Shown here one piece after another: positions 17,571 through 26,718 of a stretch of 64,000 bases of DNA (position 1 is the stretch's first letter; each line of letters starts with the position of its first letter). The stretch is from Aquamicrobium zhengzhouense (GTDB lineage: Bacteria; Pseudomonadota; Alphaproteobacteria; Rhizobiales; Rhizobiaceae), in assembly GCF_016124105.1 (NCBI RefSeq), contig NZ_JADGMQ010000018.1, positions 1 to 64,000 on the forward strand. The letters are read 5' to 3'. The translations under genes and the position numbers were made by a program. The notes under the pieces are model-generated. The model was not told where the DNA came from. It worked only from the letters and a program-made list of their open reading frames with translations, and did not search any database.

Positions 17571-19019
17571 TCAGGCCGATGCGCTTTCACCAGCCTCGCG
17601 GACGAATGCACCCTGCTTGCGCAGCGTTGCCTGAAGTTCCGCGATGTCGACATTGCGCGGCTGGACGCCGCGGTTTGCGGCGATCCCAGCGGCAGCACCT
17701 GCGGCGTGGCCAGTGAGCCAGCACTGCGGAATCTCACGCATGAAGCCGTGGCTGTTGGCGTCGCACGAGACATGGCGGCCAGCGGCGAGCAGGCCGTCGA
17801 GACGTGTCGGCACCAATGCGCCATATGGCACGGAAACGACCGGGAATTTTGGCGACACCGAGGGGCTGACGCCGATCTCGTCAGCGAGCGCGACGCCCGC
17901 GCCCCACTGCGAACGCTCGATACGGCCAGCGCCTGCCAGGCGGCGAGTATGGCGCACGCCGAGCTGCGGCGCGCTCAACAGCATGTAGGCGTTTTCGAAG
18001 CCCGGCGCGTTTTTGCGGAAGAAATCGCAATGCGCCTGCATAAAGCGGTGCGAGCGGATTTCGACCTCGGTGATGTCATCCACATTGAGCGCCGACAGGC
18101 CCGACTGTCTTGGCCCGAGGAAGAGCGCAATATCGTTGCGCCATGAGACGTACGGCGTCTGGAAAAAGCCAAGCTGATCGCGGCCCATGGTGTTGAGCTC
18201 GGCAAAGGCGGCTTCCTGCTGGCCGCGGAAGGCGAGCCAGGTTTCCATGTCGACGCCGCCGAGCATGAAGCCGGTGTTCATTGAGTGGTGAACGTCGCCC
18301 TCCTCGATGTCGGTGTCAAAACCAGCGCCTGCGCGGGCAAAGACGTCACCGTCGCCGGTGCAGTCGACGACGACCTTGGCCATCAGCGCTTGACGGCCTT
18401 CTTTGCTCTCAAAGATGACGCCCTTGACCGCGCCTTCCTCTACGATCGGCACAGCCGCCCACGAATGGAAGACGATACGGCAGCCAGCGTCGATCAGCAT
18501 TTCTTGCGAGGTCAGCTTGAGGCGTTCCGGATCAATGGTCGGGGCCCAGGTGACGATGCCGTGGAAGGCCGAGGTGCGCAGACGCCAGTGTTTTGCCAGC
18601 GCCTCGTCCTTGACGCCCCAGATCGCGCGATCGGGGCCGGCCTTGCCTTCCGGCGGCAGACGGTCGAGCACTTCTTCGGCAAAGCCGCGGATGACCAGAT
18701 TGCCGTGCCAGTCGGTCATGCGGTCGATCCAGATGACGACGCCGCCGGTCGAGAGGCCGCCAAGGTGGTTGTAGCGCTCCATGACGACGACTTCCGCGCC
18801 GGTGCGGGCTGCGGCGAGCGCAGCGGCGGTGCCGGCAGGGCCACCGCCGACCACGAGCACGTCACACTTGTGATAGATCGGCACGTCGCGGGTCTGCTCG
18901 GTGACAAAGCCTTCGCCATTGCGCTTGGGGAAGATGTAGCGGCCGGATTCGAAGATGTCCGAGGACAGGAAGCGGTCCTCGTTCTGGCGGATCTCGCGCA
19001 CGGCTGGCGTGTCGGTCAT
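17571..19019 (-). CDS. FAD-dependent oxidoreductase (FAD_oxidored family)
   Basis: About 482 residues. ATG 19019 has the ribosome site GGGAGAGAGAATTTC. The open frame continues further upstream without one. The dinucleotide-binding motif VLVVGGGPAGTAAALAAART is near residue 52, VVMERYNHLGGLSTGGVV near 76, and AKVVVDCTGDGDVFARAGAG near 220. The C-terminal FAD contact is GLLAAGRHVSCDANSHGFMR, near 427. The family includes succinate dehydrogenase-like and glycine-cleaving enzymes of unknown substrate, so the reaction is not called. Confidence 0.82.
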   Translation of the reverse strand: MTDTPAVREIRQNEDRFLSSDIFESGRYIFPKRNGEGFVTEQTRDVPIYHKCDVLVVGGGPAGTAAALAAARTGAEVVVMERYNHLGGLSTGGVVIWIDRMTDWHGNLVIRGFAEEVLDRLPPEGKAGPDRAIWGVKDEALAKHWRLRTSAFHGIVTWAPTIDPERLKLTSQEMLIDAGCRIVFHSWAAVPIVEEGAVKGVIFESKEGRQALMAKVVVDCTGDGDVFARAGAGFDTDIEEGDVHHSMNTGFMLGGVDMETWLAFRGQQEAAFAELNTMGRDQLGFFQTPYVSWRNDIALFLGPRQSGLSALNVDDITEVEIRSHRFMQAHCDFFRKNAPGFENAYMLLSAPQLGVRHTRRLAGAGRIERSQWGAGVALADEIGVSPSVSPKFPVVSVPYGALVPTRLDGLLAAGRHVSCDANSHGFMREIPQCWLTGHAAGAAAGIAANRGVQPRNVDIAELQATLRKQGAFVREAGESASA

Positions 19020-19188
19020 GAAATTCTCTCTCCCATCAAGCCCCGCAACCGCAGGGCATTCGTGCGGCGGACAATATTCATGATTGGCTGCCTGCGGAAC
19101 GATGTATTTGACAGCCAAAGCTTTCGCGTTTTGCGAAAGGTGGAGGGGAGAGGGAGAGGAGTAGGGTTGTGGGGGAGTAGGATGCTAG

Positions 19189-19320
19189 GCCGCCCCCCTT
19201 CGTCGCTTCGCGACACTTCCCCCGCGGGCGGGGGAAGATCCCGGAGATCGTAGTGCGCGACGTTCGGATCCTCCCCCGTTCACGGGGGAGGGGGACCACC
19301 GAAGGTGGTGGAGGGGGCGG
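19189..19320. repeat. Dispersed palindromic repeat, full unit 1 (132 bases)
   Basis: The unit begins GCCGCCCCCC and ends GAGGGGGCGG, so its outer arms are complementary. It contains inner hairpins CTTCCCCCGCGGGCGGGGGAAG and TCCCCCGTTCACGGGGGA, and CCACC/GGTGG. It matches unit 2 (19356-19487) over its whole length. The gap 19020-19561 otherwise shows no gene. Confidence 0.8.
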
Positions 19321-19355
19321 TGCAAAGCGGGACAGTTGCAAGTGTGACTCGGTAG

Positions 19356-19487
19356 GCCGCCCCCTTCGTCGCCTCGCGACACTTCCCCCGCAGGCGGGGG
19401 AAGAACCCCGGAGATATGGTGCTCGACGTTCAGATCCTCCCCTGCGAAGCGGGGGAGGGGGACCATCGAAGATGGTGGAGGGGGCGG
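19356..19487. repeat. Dispersed palindromic repeat, full unit 2 (132 bases)
   Basis: Same length and order of hairpins as unit 1, in the same orientation, separated by 35 bases of unrelated sequence. Differences are mostly single bases, several compensatory (for example CCACCGAAGGTGG versus CCATCGAAGATGG), which implies selection or gene conversion keeping the folds. Confidence 0.8.
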
Positions 19488-19506
19488 TTCGCGTTGACCT
19501 CAACCA

Positions 19507-19538
19507 CAAAAAAGGGGCACCGGTTTCCCGGCACCCCT
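19507..19538 (-). terminator. Terminator of the YncE-type gene
   Basis: Read leftward, GGGGTGCCGG-GAAA-CCGGTGCCCC forms a 10-bp stem (two G-T pairs) with a GAAA tetraloop, followed by a T6 run. Confidence 0.75.
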
Positions 19539-19561
19539 AAGACCATCGCTTGGGAGGATAA

Positions 19562-20974
19562 TCAGTCCTTGACGCTGAGGCGCACGATGCGGTCGCTGGC
19601 TTCGTCTTCGCCGCGGCCCTTGTTGACCACGAAGACATTGCCCTTGCCGTCTTCATGCAGGTGGTTCGGCTGCGGGGCGTTTTCGAGGTTGGCGACGATG
19701 TTACCATCGACGTCGAGAACGGTGACCGTGCCCGCACCGCGGTTGGCGACATAGGCAAGACGCTTCACCGGCTCGAAGGCGACGTTGAGCGCGCCCGCGC
19801 CGACCAGCACGTTCTTGATGGTTTCGCCCGAAGCTGCATCGATGATCGAGAGGTTGTCGCTACCCTGCGCGGCAACGAAGATGCGGTTGGTTTCGCCGTC
19901 ATAGGCGATGCCGATCGCGCCTTTGGCACCCGCGACCGGGATGACTTTCTCGACTTCGCCCTTGGCGGTGTCGATGATCGCAACTTCTGCGGTCGACAGA
20001 GAGATGACGAAGAGCTTGCCGCTCCTGGCATCGTATTCAAGGCTCAGCGGCGAGAATTCCTGGCCACGCTTGCCCGACTTGATCTCGATCTCGCCTGCAA
20101 CTTCAACGCTCTTGGCGTCGAAGACCATGACGGCCGGGTGGCCGACCGGCGAGACGTAGACCTTGCCACCGGCGACGACGAGGTCACGCGAGTGGGTCGC
20201 TGCGCCTTCTTCGAACTGCTTCACCAGCGACAGGTCATCCTGCTTGTAGACCGCGACGGTGTTCTGGCGGGTGTTGCTGACCCAGACATTGCCGTTCTCG
20301 TCGTCGACGGCAACGCCGTAGAGCGCGTAGACGCCGCCTTCACGATCGCCACGACCAGGCGCTTCGCCCGGCGTAATCTGCGCGATGATTTCGAGCGTTT
20401 CCGGGTTTACCTTGAGCAGCGCCGACTGCTTGACCGGCGGACGACCAACAGCTGCGGTGACGAACAGAACGTCGTTCTTGGCGCTGTAGGCGGTCTGGTA
20501 GAGGCCTGGGACGAGCTTGGCGTCCTGCGTGTTGAACAGGTCCGTGCCCGAGATGGCGATGTCCGGCGAGACCTTCAGCTCGACGATGGCGGCGTTGTAG
20601 GGCGCCTGCGCGGCGAGAACCAGCGGGTGTGTGCCGACTGCGGCATCGGTCGGGAGCGTGAAGCTCGTCTCGAACTTGCCTTCGTCGTCAGCCTTGATGC
20701 CGTCTGCGAGCGGGGTGAGGCCGCGCGACAGGGTGATCTCCTGGCCCGGCTTGAACTTGTCGCCGACGATCTTGACTTCGCTGCCAGCCAGAACCGGTGC
20801 GCCCGGCTTGGCGGCCTGTGCACGGACCTGACCGGCATAGGCTGCATCCGGCGCATCGAATGCGACTTGCGCCAATGCTGCGCTCATACCAACGGCGAGC
20901 GAGCCGGCGAGAATGGCCGCGCGGGCTGCAAGGCGGAAGCCGTTGAGCCGGCGATGCGATGCGAAGTTTGTCAT
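19562..20974 (-). CDS. YncE-family exported beta-propeller protein
   Basis: About 470 residues. ATG 20974 (MTNFASHRRLNGFRLAARAA) follows TTTTGGGACATTGCCT. A signal peptide ends near ALA-QVAFD. Residues about 40-130 look like an immunoglobulin/IPT-type domain (AGSEVKIVGDKFKPGQEITL). From about 140 on, seven-bladed propeller repeats are visible (GVAVDDENGNVWVSNTRQNT; GIAYDGETNRIFVAAQGSDN; LAYVANRGAGTVTVLDVDGN). In E. coli yncE is iron-regulated. Here a perfect TGA-N9-TCA site lies upstream, so a periplasmic role under iron limitation is inferred. Ligand unknown. Confidence 0.82.
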   Translation of the reverse strand: MTNFASHRRLNGFRLAARAAILAGSLAVGMSAALAQVAFDAPDAAYAGQVRAQAAKPGAPVLAGSEVKIVGDKFKPGQEITLSRGLTPLADGIKADDEGKFETSFTLPTDAAVGTHPLVLAAQAPYNAAIVELKVSPDIAISGTDLFNTQDAKLVPGLYQTAYSAKNDVLFVTAAVGRPPVKQSALLKVNPETLEIIAQITPGEAPGRGDREGGVYALYGVAVDDENGNVWVSNTRQNTVAVYKQDDLSLVKQFEEGAATHSRDLVVAGGKVYVSPVGHPAVMVFDAKSVEVAGEIEIKSGKRGQEFSPLSLEYDARSGKLFVISLSTAEVAIIDTAKGEVEKVIPVAGAKGAIGIAYDGETNRIFVAAQGSDNLSIIDAASGETIKNVLVGAGALNVAFEPVKRLAYVANRGAGTVTVLDVDGNIVANLENAPQPNHLHEDGKGNVFVVNKGRGEDEASDRIVRLSVKD

Positions 20975-21054
20975 AGGCAATGTCCCAAAATGGTTTGAAG
21001 CCATGCACGGTCCGGAGGGCCACGAACCGTTGCGTGAAGCATTGCTACAAAAGG

Positions 21055-21069
21055 TGACCTAAAAACTCA
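21055..21069. promoter_or_regulatory. IRO (RirA-type) box upstream of the YncE-type gene
   Basis: TGACCTAAAAACTCA fits TGA-N9-TCA exactly and lies 81 bases from the chosen start. RirA is the Fe-S Rrf2 repressor of iron uptake genes in rhizobia. Confidence 0.6.
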
Positions 21070-21085
21070 AGTTAAATTTCGGTCA

Positions 21086-21844
21086 TCACGCGCGCATCGT
21101 CGCGCCGCCGTCGACATAGAGATCGGCCATGGTGATGTGGCTGGCGCGGTCGGACAGGAGGAACACGACAGCGTCGGCAATATCGTCAGGCGTCGCGAGC
21201 TTGCCGAGCGGAATGCCGGCCTTGAACGTTTCGAGCGAGCCGGCGATGACGTTCTTTGCGCCGTTCTCGTCGGCCCACATGCCGGTCTGCATCGGCGTCA
21301 GCGTCGAGCCGGGGGCAACGATGTTGCAGCGGATGCCATGCGGCGCGAGTTCGATGCCAAGGCAGCGCGTGAACATGGTCGAAGCGGCCTTCGACGCCGC
21401 ATAGGCCGCCATGGCGTGGCGCGGAATCCCGGCAGCATTCGACGAGACGGTGACGATCGCGCCCTTATTGCGCGGGGTCATGACGCGGGCGAGCGCACGC
21501 GAGACATGGAAGACGCCATCGGTGTTGACGGCAAAGACATTGCGCCAGGTGGCATCGTCCGTTTCGGTGACGATGTCGGTGGCAAGAATTCCGGCGACGT
21601 TGCAGCCATAGTCGATGGGCCCGAGCGTTGCTTCGACCTCGGCGATGACGGCGTCGACGGCGGCACTGTCACGCACGTCCAGCGCGCGGGTTTCGCAGCC
21701 AAGGTCAGCGATCTGCGAGATATCGAGGTCGGTCGCGACAACGCGGGTGCCTTCGGCAAGAAGCTGGGCGACGAGCGCGCGGCCAATGCCACCCGATGCG
21801 CCGGTGACGAAAGCGAGCTTTCCTTCAAGGCCGGTCGGTTTCAT
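21086..21844 (-). CDS. entA: 2,3-dihydro-2,3-dihydroxybenzoate dehydrogenase
   Basis: Short-chain dehydrogenase (252 residues) that oxidises 2,3-dihydro-DHB to 2,3-dihydroxybenzoate with NAD+. Rossmann motif [16 protein letters not shown] is near residue 12, NVAGI near 83, catalytic YAASK near 150 with the serine in [13 protein letters not shown] just before. Its ATG overlaps the entF stop (ATGA) and it is the last gene of the siderophore operon, which supports EntA over a generic SDR. Confidence 0.88.
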   Translation of the reverse strand: MKPTGLEGKLAFVTGASGGIGRALVAQLLAEGTRVVATDLDISQIADLGCETRALDVRDSAAVDAVIAEVEATLGPIDYGCNVAGILATDIVTETDDATWRNVFAVNTDGVFHVSRALARVMTPRNKGAIVTVSSNAAGIPRHAMAAYAASKAASTMFTRCLGIELAPHGIRCNIVAPGSTLTPMQTGMWADENGAKNVIAGSLETFKAGIPLGKLATPDDIADAVVFLLSDRASHITMADLYVDGGATMRA

Positions 21845-24800
21845 CGGCTAGTCTCCGTGTCGAGAAGGTCGCGAAGCTGCGGCGCGATCTGCGCCGTCGC
21901 CTCGGTCGAGGTCAGTTGCGAGTGCTTGAACGGAACCTCGATGACACGCAGCGAAGCTGCATGCGCGCTCCAGAGGTCGGAGGTGAGGTTCGTGCCATGA
22001 TGGTCATTGCCAGCGCGGACATGGACCAGTTTGCCATCAAAGCGCTGGTGATAGTGGCCGCGCACCAGACGGTTGGTGTCGAGCACCGAGCGCACGACGC
22101 CGTCGAGCGCTGCCGTCGGCAGATTGCCGATTGGGCTATCGCCAGCGCGAAGGAAAGCGAGAATGTCGTCGCGGGTTTCGAGATCTGGATGGGCTTCCGG
22201 GTCATAGCCCGCGATGGCGAGAAGCGCACGCAGTGCGGCGCGCTCATCCGGCTCGGCTTCGGCACGCCAGCATTCGGCCGGATAGGCGTCGAGGAGGGCA
22301 AGAAGGCCGACCTTGTCGCCTGCGGCCTGAAGCTTGGTCGCCATCGCGTGCGCAATGATGCCACCGACCGACCAGCCAAGCAGGTTGTAGGGGCCTTGCG
22401 GCTGCACAGTGCGGATGGCGTCGGCGTAGGCAGAGGCCAGTTTGTCGAGGCTTTCCGGCAGTGACTTTTTCGGATCGAGCGCTGGCGACTGCAGGCCGTA
22501 GACCGGACGGTCGAGTTCGCGCGCCAAGCCGCGATAGCACCACGAAATGCCGCCTGCCGGGTGGATGACGAAGAGCGGGCTCTTGTCTGCATTGTCGCCC
22601 GAGAGCTTGATGAGGTTGCCGAGACCATCGTCGCTTGTCGCATCCGCATCGAGGAAGGAAGCGAGCGAGGACAGCGTCGGATGCTCGAAGATCGCGCCGA
22701 GGCCGGCATCGCGGCCAAGCACTTCCTGAATGCGGAGCGTGAGATTCACCGCCAGAAGCGAATCGCCGCCGAGTGCGAAGAAGTCGGCATCTGCGCTGGC
22801 GGGCTCAGAAAGACCGAGCACTTCGGCAAAAAGGGCGGCCAGCATGATCTCGGTCGGGCCGCTCGCCTCTCTGAGACCGGTGTCTTCAAAGCTTGGTGCG
22901 GGGAGCGCTGCGCGGTTGAGCTTGCCGTTCGAGGTGACCGGCAATTCGTCGATCACGACGAAGGCCGCCGGGATCATGTAGTCGGGGATGGTGGCTGCGA
23001 GATGGCGCTGTATCGCATCGTCGCAATAGGTCTCGCTCGGCACGATATAGGCAACGATGCGCTTGTCGCCGGGGCGATCTTCGCGCGCCATGACGCCGGT
23101 TTCGCGGGCAAGGCCAGACGACATGATCGCGGCTTCGATCTCGCCAAGCTCGATGCGCAGGCCGCGGATTTTCACCTGATGGTCGGAGCGGCCAAGGAAG
23201 ACGACGGCACCGTCGGCGCGGAAACGCGCAACGTCGCCGGTGCGATAGATGCGCTCGCCGGGGCGGAATGGATCGGGCAGGAACCGATCGTCGGTAAGGT
23301 CAGAACGGCCAAGATAGCCGCGCGCCAACTGGACGCCGCCAAGCCAGAGTTCGCCGACGACCTCAGCCGGAACCGGCTTCATATTGGCGTCGAGCACGTA
23401 AAGACGCGTGTTCCAGACCGGGAAGCCGATGGGGACGGGCAGCGACGTGTCATCCTTGGCGGCTGGCCAGTAACTGACATCGACGGCAGCTTCGGTCGGG
23501 CCGTAGAGATTGTGCAACTCGCCGTCGATCGCCTTGTGGAAGCGGTCGCGGTGGTCGGCGGTCAGTTCTTCGCCGGAGCAGAAGACACGGGAAACTTTCA
23601 GGCCGTCAACGCCCGGCCAGGCAAGGAAGGCCGATAGCATTGACGGCACGAAGTGCAGCGTCGTGATCGCTTCGTCGCGAATGATTTGCGCAATCGCAGC
23701 CGGGTCGCGATGGGCGCCGGGCGCGGCAACGACCAGCGTTGCGCCGCACATCAGCGGCAGGAAAAATTCCCAGACCGAGACGTCGAAGGTCGCTGGCGTC
23801 TTTTGCAGGATGCGGTCATGCGCGCCGAAATCGTAATGCGTGCGCATCCATTCGAGGCGGTTGACGATGGCGCGGTGCTCGATGACCACGCCCTTGGGCT
23901 CGCCTGTCGAGCCCGACGTATAGATGACATAGGCCATGTCGCCGGGGGCGGGCAGGGCAAGCTCCTGCGACGAAGGCGCACTCGGCCAGTCGCTCGGAAG
24001 AACCAGCGGAATGTCACCGTCGAACAGCGGCGCGGTCTCGTCATTGGCGAGAACGCAGATCGGCTGAGCCGAGGTGAGGATCCGGGCGATACGATCGCGC
24101 GGATGTTCGGTGTCGAGCGGCAGATAGGCTGCGCCCGCACGTAAGGTGGCGACGAGCGCGATGACGAGTTCGAACGATCGCGGCAGGGCGACGGCAACGA
24201 TCTTGTCTGCGCTGGCACCGAGAGCGATCAGCTTTTCCGCGAGCGCTGCGGTACGGGCATCCAGCTCGCGATAGGTCATCGTTTCGCCGGCGAAGCGCAG
24301 TGCCGGTGCGTCCGATGCCTTGCGCATGCCCTCAACGATCAGCTGCGTTAGCGAGACATCGCGAACGTCGTGGTCGGTCGCGTTGAGATCGAAGATGAAG
24401 CGCTGGGCTTCGTCGGTTGAGGCGGTCGGGACTTCCGACAGCGTTTCCGCCTTGAGCGCGTTGGTGAGGAACGCAGCGAGGCGTTCGCCATGCTGGCGCG
24501 TCACCTCTTCCGAATAGAGGTTTGGATTGGTGTCGGTCTCGAACAGCAGCTCTTCGTTGGCATCGCCACGGAAGGTGAAGGTGATATCATCGACAGCGCC
24601 GGCACCCAGAATGTGGAGCGTGACATCAAGGCCGGCCATCTTCGGCGCGACGTCGAAGGGCTGGACGTTGACCATCGCGCCAAACAGACGACGGGCACCA
24701 CCGATGAGGCCAAGGTCGCGGCGCATCTGCTCAGAGCGATAGCGGCCATGACGGCGGGCCTTGATCAGATCCTTGGCGACGGCGGACAGGAACGCCGGCA

Positions 24801-25701
24801 TCGGCTGCTTATCGTCGATGGCAACACGCAGCGGCAGAACGTTCATCAAGGTGCATGGCACGCGTGCGGCCTTGCTGCCAAGACGGCCCATATGCGGCAC
24901 GCCGACGACGACTTCGGCCGTGCCGGTAAAGCGCTGGCAATAGGCAGAGACGAGCGCGGTCAGCACATCTGGCCAGGTGACTTTGGCGGCCTGCGCTACG
25001 CTGCGCAGATTATTGAGCACTTCGCCACGCAGATGCATGGTGTGGCGACGGAACGAATGCGCGGAGACCGGGCGCCCCTGTGCCATCGAGCCGGGCTCGG
25101 GCAGGTTGGCGAGATAATCGTGCCAATAGGCGCGGTCGGTCTCGCGGCGCTCGGCGGTGAGATAGTCAGCGTTTTCGGTAATCGCCTGTTCAAGCGGCGG
25201 GAAGGCCGGGGCTGGCGTTGTGCCATTGACGGTGGCCGAATAGAGCTCAGCAACGCGATTGGTGATCAGCACCCAGCCATAGCCGTCGATGGCAAGATGA
25301 TGGACGCGCTCGTACCAGAAGAAGCGCTGGTCGCTGATTTGGAACAGCGTGAAGGCAGCGATTGCATCGCGCGTCAGATCAAGCGGGGTGTCGGTGTCCT
25401 TGCGCATCGCGGCATGCGCAACGCTCTCGGCAGCAACTTCGCCGCGAAGATCAACGAAGCCGAGCGTCGGGCGCGTTGACGGATCGAGAAATTGCACCGG
25501 GCCTTCGGCGCTTTCGGCAAACCGCAGCGTCAGCGCCTCGGTCTCGCCGACCATCTGATCAAAGGCGGCGCGGAAGATGTCGACGTCGAGTTTGCCGACG
25601 ATCTCCAGATACTGGCCGGTGTTGAGGATCGGGTTTTCCGGCTCCAACTTCTGGAAGTACCAAAGGCCGGACTGTGCTTCAGTCAGTGGAAACCGCGTCA
25701 T
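21841..25701 (-). CDS. entF: Non-ribosomal peptide synthetase, EntF-type (C-A-PCP-TE)
   Basis: About 1286 residues from MTRFPLTEAQSGLW (ATG 25701, behind a G-rich ribosome site). The order is a condensation domain with HHLAIDG at about 134-140, an adenylation domain with IYTSGSTGEPKG near 597 and FDVSVWEFF near 640, a carrier domain with GGDS near 977 (phosphopantetheine serine), and a thioesterase with GWSVGG near 1112 and the histidine of FKHSQ near 1259. The specificity residues read D-V-W-H-F-S-L-V-D, the known L-serine code of EntF. It should condense DHB with Ser and trimerise and release the product. No MbtH-like protein is encoded beside it. Confidence 0.93.
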   Translation of the reverse strand: MTRFPLTEAQSGLWYFQKLEPENPILNTGQYLEIVGKLDVDIFRAAFDQMVGETEALTLRFAESAEGPVQFLDPSTRPTLGFVDLRGEVAAESVAHAAMRKDTDTPLDLTRDAIAAFTLFQISDQRFFWYERVHHLAIDGYGWVLITNRVAELYSATVNGTTPAPAFPPLEQAITENADYLTAERRETDRAYWHDYLANLPEPGSMAQGRPVSAHSFRRHTMHLRGEVLNNLRSVAQAAKVTWPDVLTALVSAYCQRFTGTAEVVVGVPHMGRLGSKAARVPCTLMNVLPLRVAIDDKQPMPAFLSAVAKDLIKARRHGRYRSEQMRRDLGLIGGARRLFGAMVNVQPFDVAPKMAGLDVTLHILGAGAVDDITFTFRGDANEELLFETDTNPNLYSEEVTRQHGERLAAFLTNALKAETLSEVPTASTDEAQRFIFDLNATDHDVRDVSLTQLIVEGMRKASDAPALRFAGETMTYRELDARTAALAEKLIALGASADKIVAVALPRSFELVIALVATLRAGAAYLPLDTEHPRDRIARILTSAQPICVLANDETAPLFDGDIPLVLPSDWPSAPSSQELALPAPGDMAYVIYTSGSTGEPKGVVIEHRAIVNRLEWMRTHYDFGAHDRILQKTPATFDVSVWEFFLPLMCGATLVVAAPGAHRDPAAIAQIIRDEAITTLHFVPSMLSAFLAWPGVDGLKVSRVFCSGEELTADHRDRFHKAIDGELHNLYGPTEAAVDVSYWPAAKDDTSLPVPIGFPVWNTRLYVLDANMKPVPAEVVGELWLGGVQLARGYLGRSDLTDDRFLPDPFRPGERIYRTGDVARFRADGAVVFLGRSDHQVKIRGLRIELGEIEAAIMSSGLARETGVMAREDRPGDKRIVAYIVPSETYCDDAIQRHLAATIPDYMIPAAFVVIDELPVTSNGKLNRAALPAPSFEDTGLREASGPTEIMLAALFAEVLGLSEPASADADFFALGGDSLLAVNLTLRIQEVLGRDAGLGAIFEHPTLSSLASFLDADATSDDGLGNLIKLSGDNADKSPLFVIHPAGGISWCYRGLARELDRPVYGLQSPALDPKKSLPESLDKLASAYADAIRTVQPQGPYNLLGWSVGGIIAHAMATKLQAAGDKVGLLALLDAYPAECWRAEAEPDERAALRALLAIAGYDPEAHPDLETRDDILAFLRAGDSPIGNLPTAALDGVVRSVLDTNRLVRGHYHQRFDGKLVHVRAGNDHHGTNLTSDLWSAHAASLRVIEVPFKHSQLTSTEATAQIAPQLRDLLDTETSR

Positions 25702-25785
25702 ATCAGTGCCCCCCGGATTTGGCATGTCCGCATGGTGCGGCGTCTGGGTCAGACGCGCTAAGAGCGCTGCTGCCCGATCATGGTG

Positions 25786-25802
25786 TCACGCGAGATGCGT
25801 GA
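25786..25802. other. Intercistronic hairpin between the carrier protein gene and entF
   Basis: TCACGC-GAGAT-GCGTGA is a perfect 6-bp stem inside the 125-base gap, the only sizeable gap in the operon. It may tune the ratio of carrier protein to synthetase by stabilising or processing the mRNA. It has no T run in the direction of transcription. Confidence 0.35.
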
Positions 25803-25826
25803 AAAAGCTGTGTTGCCTGTTGAGGG

Positions 25827-26063
25827 TCAGCTTGCGGACTGGCGCTTTTCGACGGCGTTCCACCACGCGCCAAGCGTGAAGTGTTCGGCGAATTCGCCAA
25901 ACTCGAGATCAACGCCGGCCTCCTGCCAGAGCAGGATCAGGTTCATCAGCCGCATGGAATCGAGGCCGAGATCCATCAGATTGTCGTCAACGCCGATGGC
26001 TTCCGGCTCTTCGCCGATCATCTCGGCAATGTCGGCGCGCATCTTTTCGAGCGTCACAGCCAT
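25827..26063 (-). CDS. Stand-alone aryl carrier protein
   Basis: A 78-residue phosphopantetheine-binding domain, with DDNLMDLGLDSMRLMNLILL placing the modified serine at about residue 36. It carries 2,3-dihydroxybenzoate from EntE to EntF. In EntB, DhbB and VibB the aryl carrier is fused C-terminally to the isochorismatase, whereas here it is a separate gene 12 bases after it. A fusion split is inferred. Confidence 0.88.
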   Translation of the reverse strand: MAVTLEKMRADIAEMIGEEPEAIGVDDNLMDLGLDSMRLMNLILLWQEAGVDLEFGEFAEHFTLGAWWNAVEKRQSAS

Positions 26064-26075
26064 GTCAAACTCCTT

Positions 26076-26714
26076 TCAGACGAGCGCGGCGATAAGCTGC
26101 GCCGTTGTCATCGGCACGCCGCAGCGGCCCGCAACCCAATCGAGAGCAAGGTTATGCTTCTCGCGCGAAAAATCTGCCAGCGCATCGGCGGCAAAGAAGG
26201 GCTCGATATCGAGCTGGAAGGCTTCGCCCGCCGTCATCATGCAGCCGATATGGGCATAGATGCCGGTGATGATCAGTTGGTCGCGCTTGCGCGCGCGCAT
26301 CAAGGTTTCGAGGTTCGAGCGCTGGAACGCGCTGTAGCGATGCTTGACGAGAACGAAGTCGGACGCCTCAGGCGTGAGTTCATCAATGATCGCCTGATGC
26401 TCGGGCGCAGTCGACATGCCGGGCCCCCACAGATCAGCCTGAAGGCCGCGATCGCGGCGGTCCTGATTGCCGTTCTGCGCGGTGTAGAACACCGGAATGC
26501 CTTGCGCGCGGCAATGGGCGGCAAGCTTGGCGATATTGGCAGCCGCCGGCGCGATGGGCGAAGCATCACGCTCGAATGCGCCAACGAAATAGTTCTGCAT
26601 GTCGTGGATGAGGAGCGCAGCACGGCTCGTCTCCACCTTCCACGGACCACGCGCGGCAGGAATCTCGTCCTCGCGCGGCAGGTCGTAGCTGGCGATCTTG
26701 GGAAGTCCGGCCAT
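26076..26714 (-). CDS. entB: Isochorismatase, without carrier domain
   Basis: Hydrolyses isochorismate to 2,3-dihydro-DHB and pyruvate. 212 residues starting MAGLPKIASYDLPREDEIPA. LIHDMQNYFVGAF near 34 gives the catalytic aspartate, VLVKHRYSAFQRSNL near 120 the lysine, and ITGIYAHIGCMMTAGEAFQL near 147 the position of the usual cysteine-bearing loop. ATG 26714 is just after the entE stop (26719). Length matches only the N-terminal domain of EntB. The aryl carrier follows as its own gene. Confidence 0.9.
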   Translation of the reverse strand: MAGLPKIASYDLPREDEIPAARGPWKVETSRAALLIHDMQNYFVGAFERDASPIAPAAANIAKLAAHCRAQGIPVFYTAQNGNQDRRDRGLQADLWGPGMSTAPEHQAIIDELTPEASDFVLVKHRYSAFQRSNLETLMRARKRDQLIITGIYAHIGCMMTAGEAFQLDIEPFFAADALADFSREKHNLALDWVAGRCGVPMTTAQLIAALV

Positions 26715-26718
26715 CGGA

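Noticed and set aside
18285-19253. A 322-codon plus-strand ORF
   Set aside because: Antisense to the FAD oxidoreductase and running into palindromic repeats; no ribosome site or family features.
19655-20998. A 447-codon plus-strand ORF
   Set aside because: Antisense to the YncE-type gene, which has a signal peptide, propeller repeats and a terminator; the plus-strand translation is Arg/Asp/Val-rich without a family.
22561-23637. A 358-codon plus-strand ORF inside entF
   Set aside because: Antisense shadow of the EntF adenylation and carrier domains, which show all core motifs.
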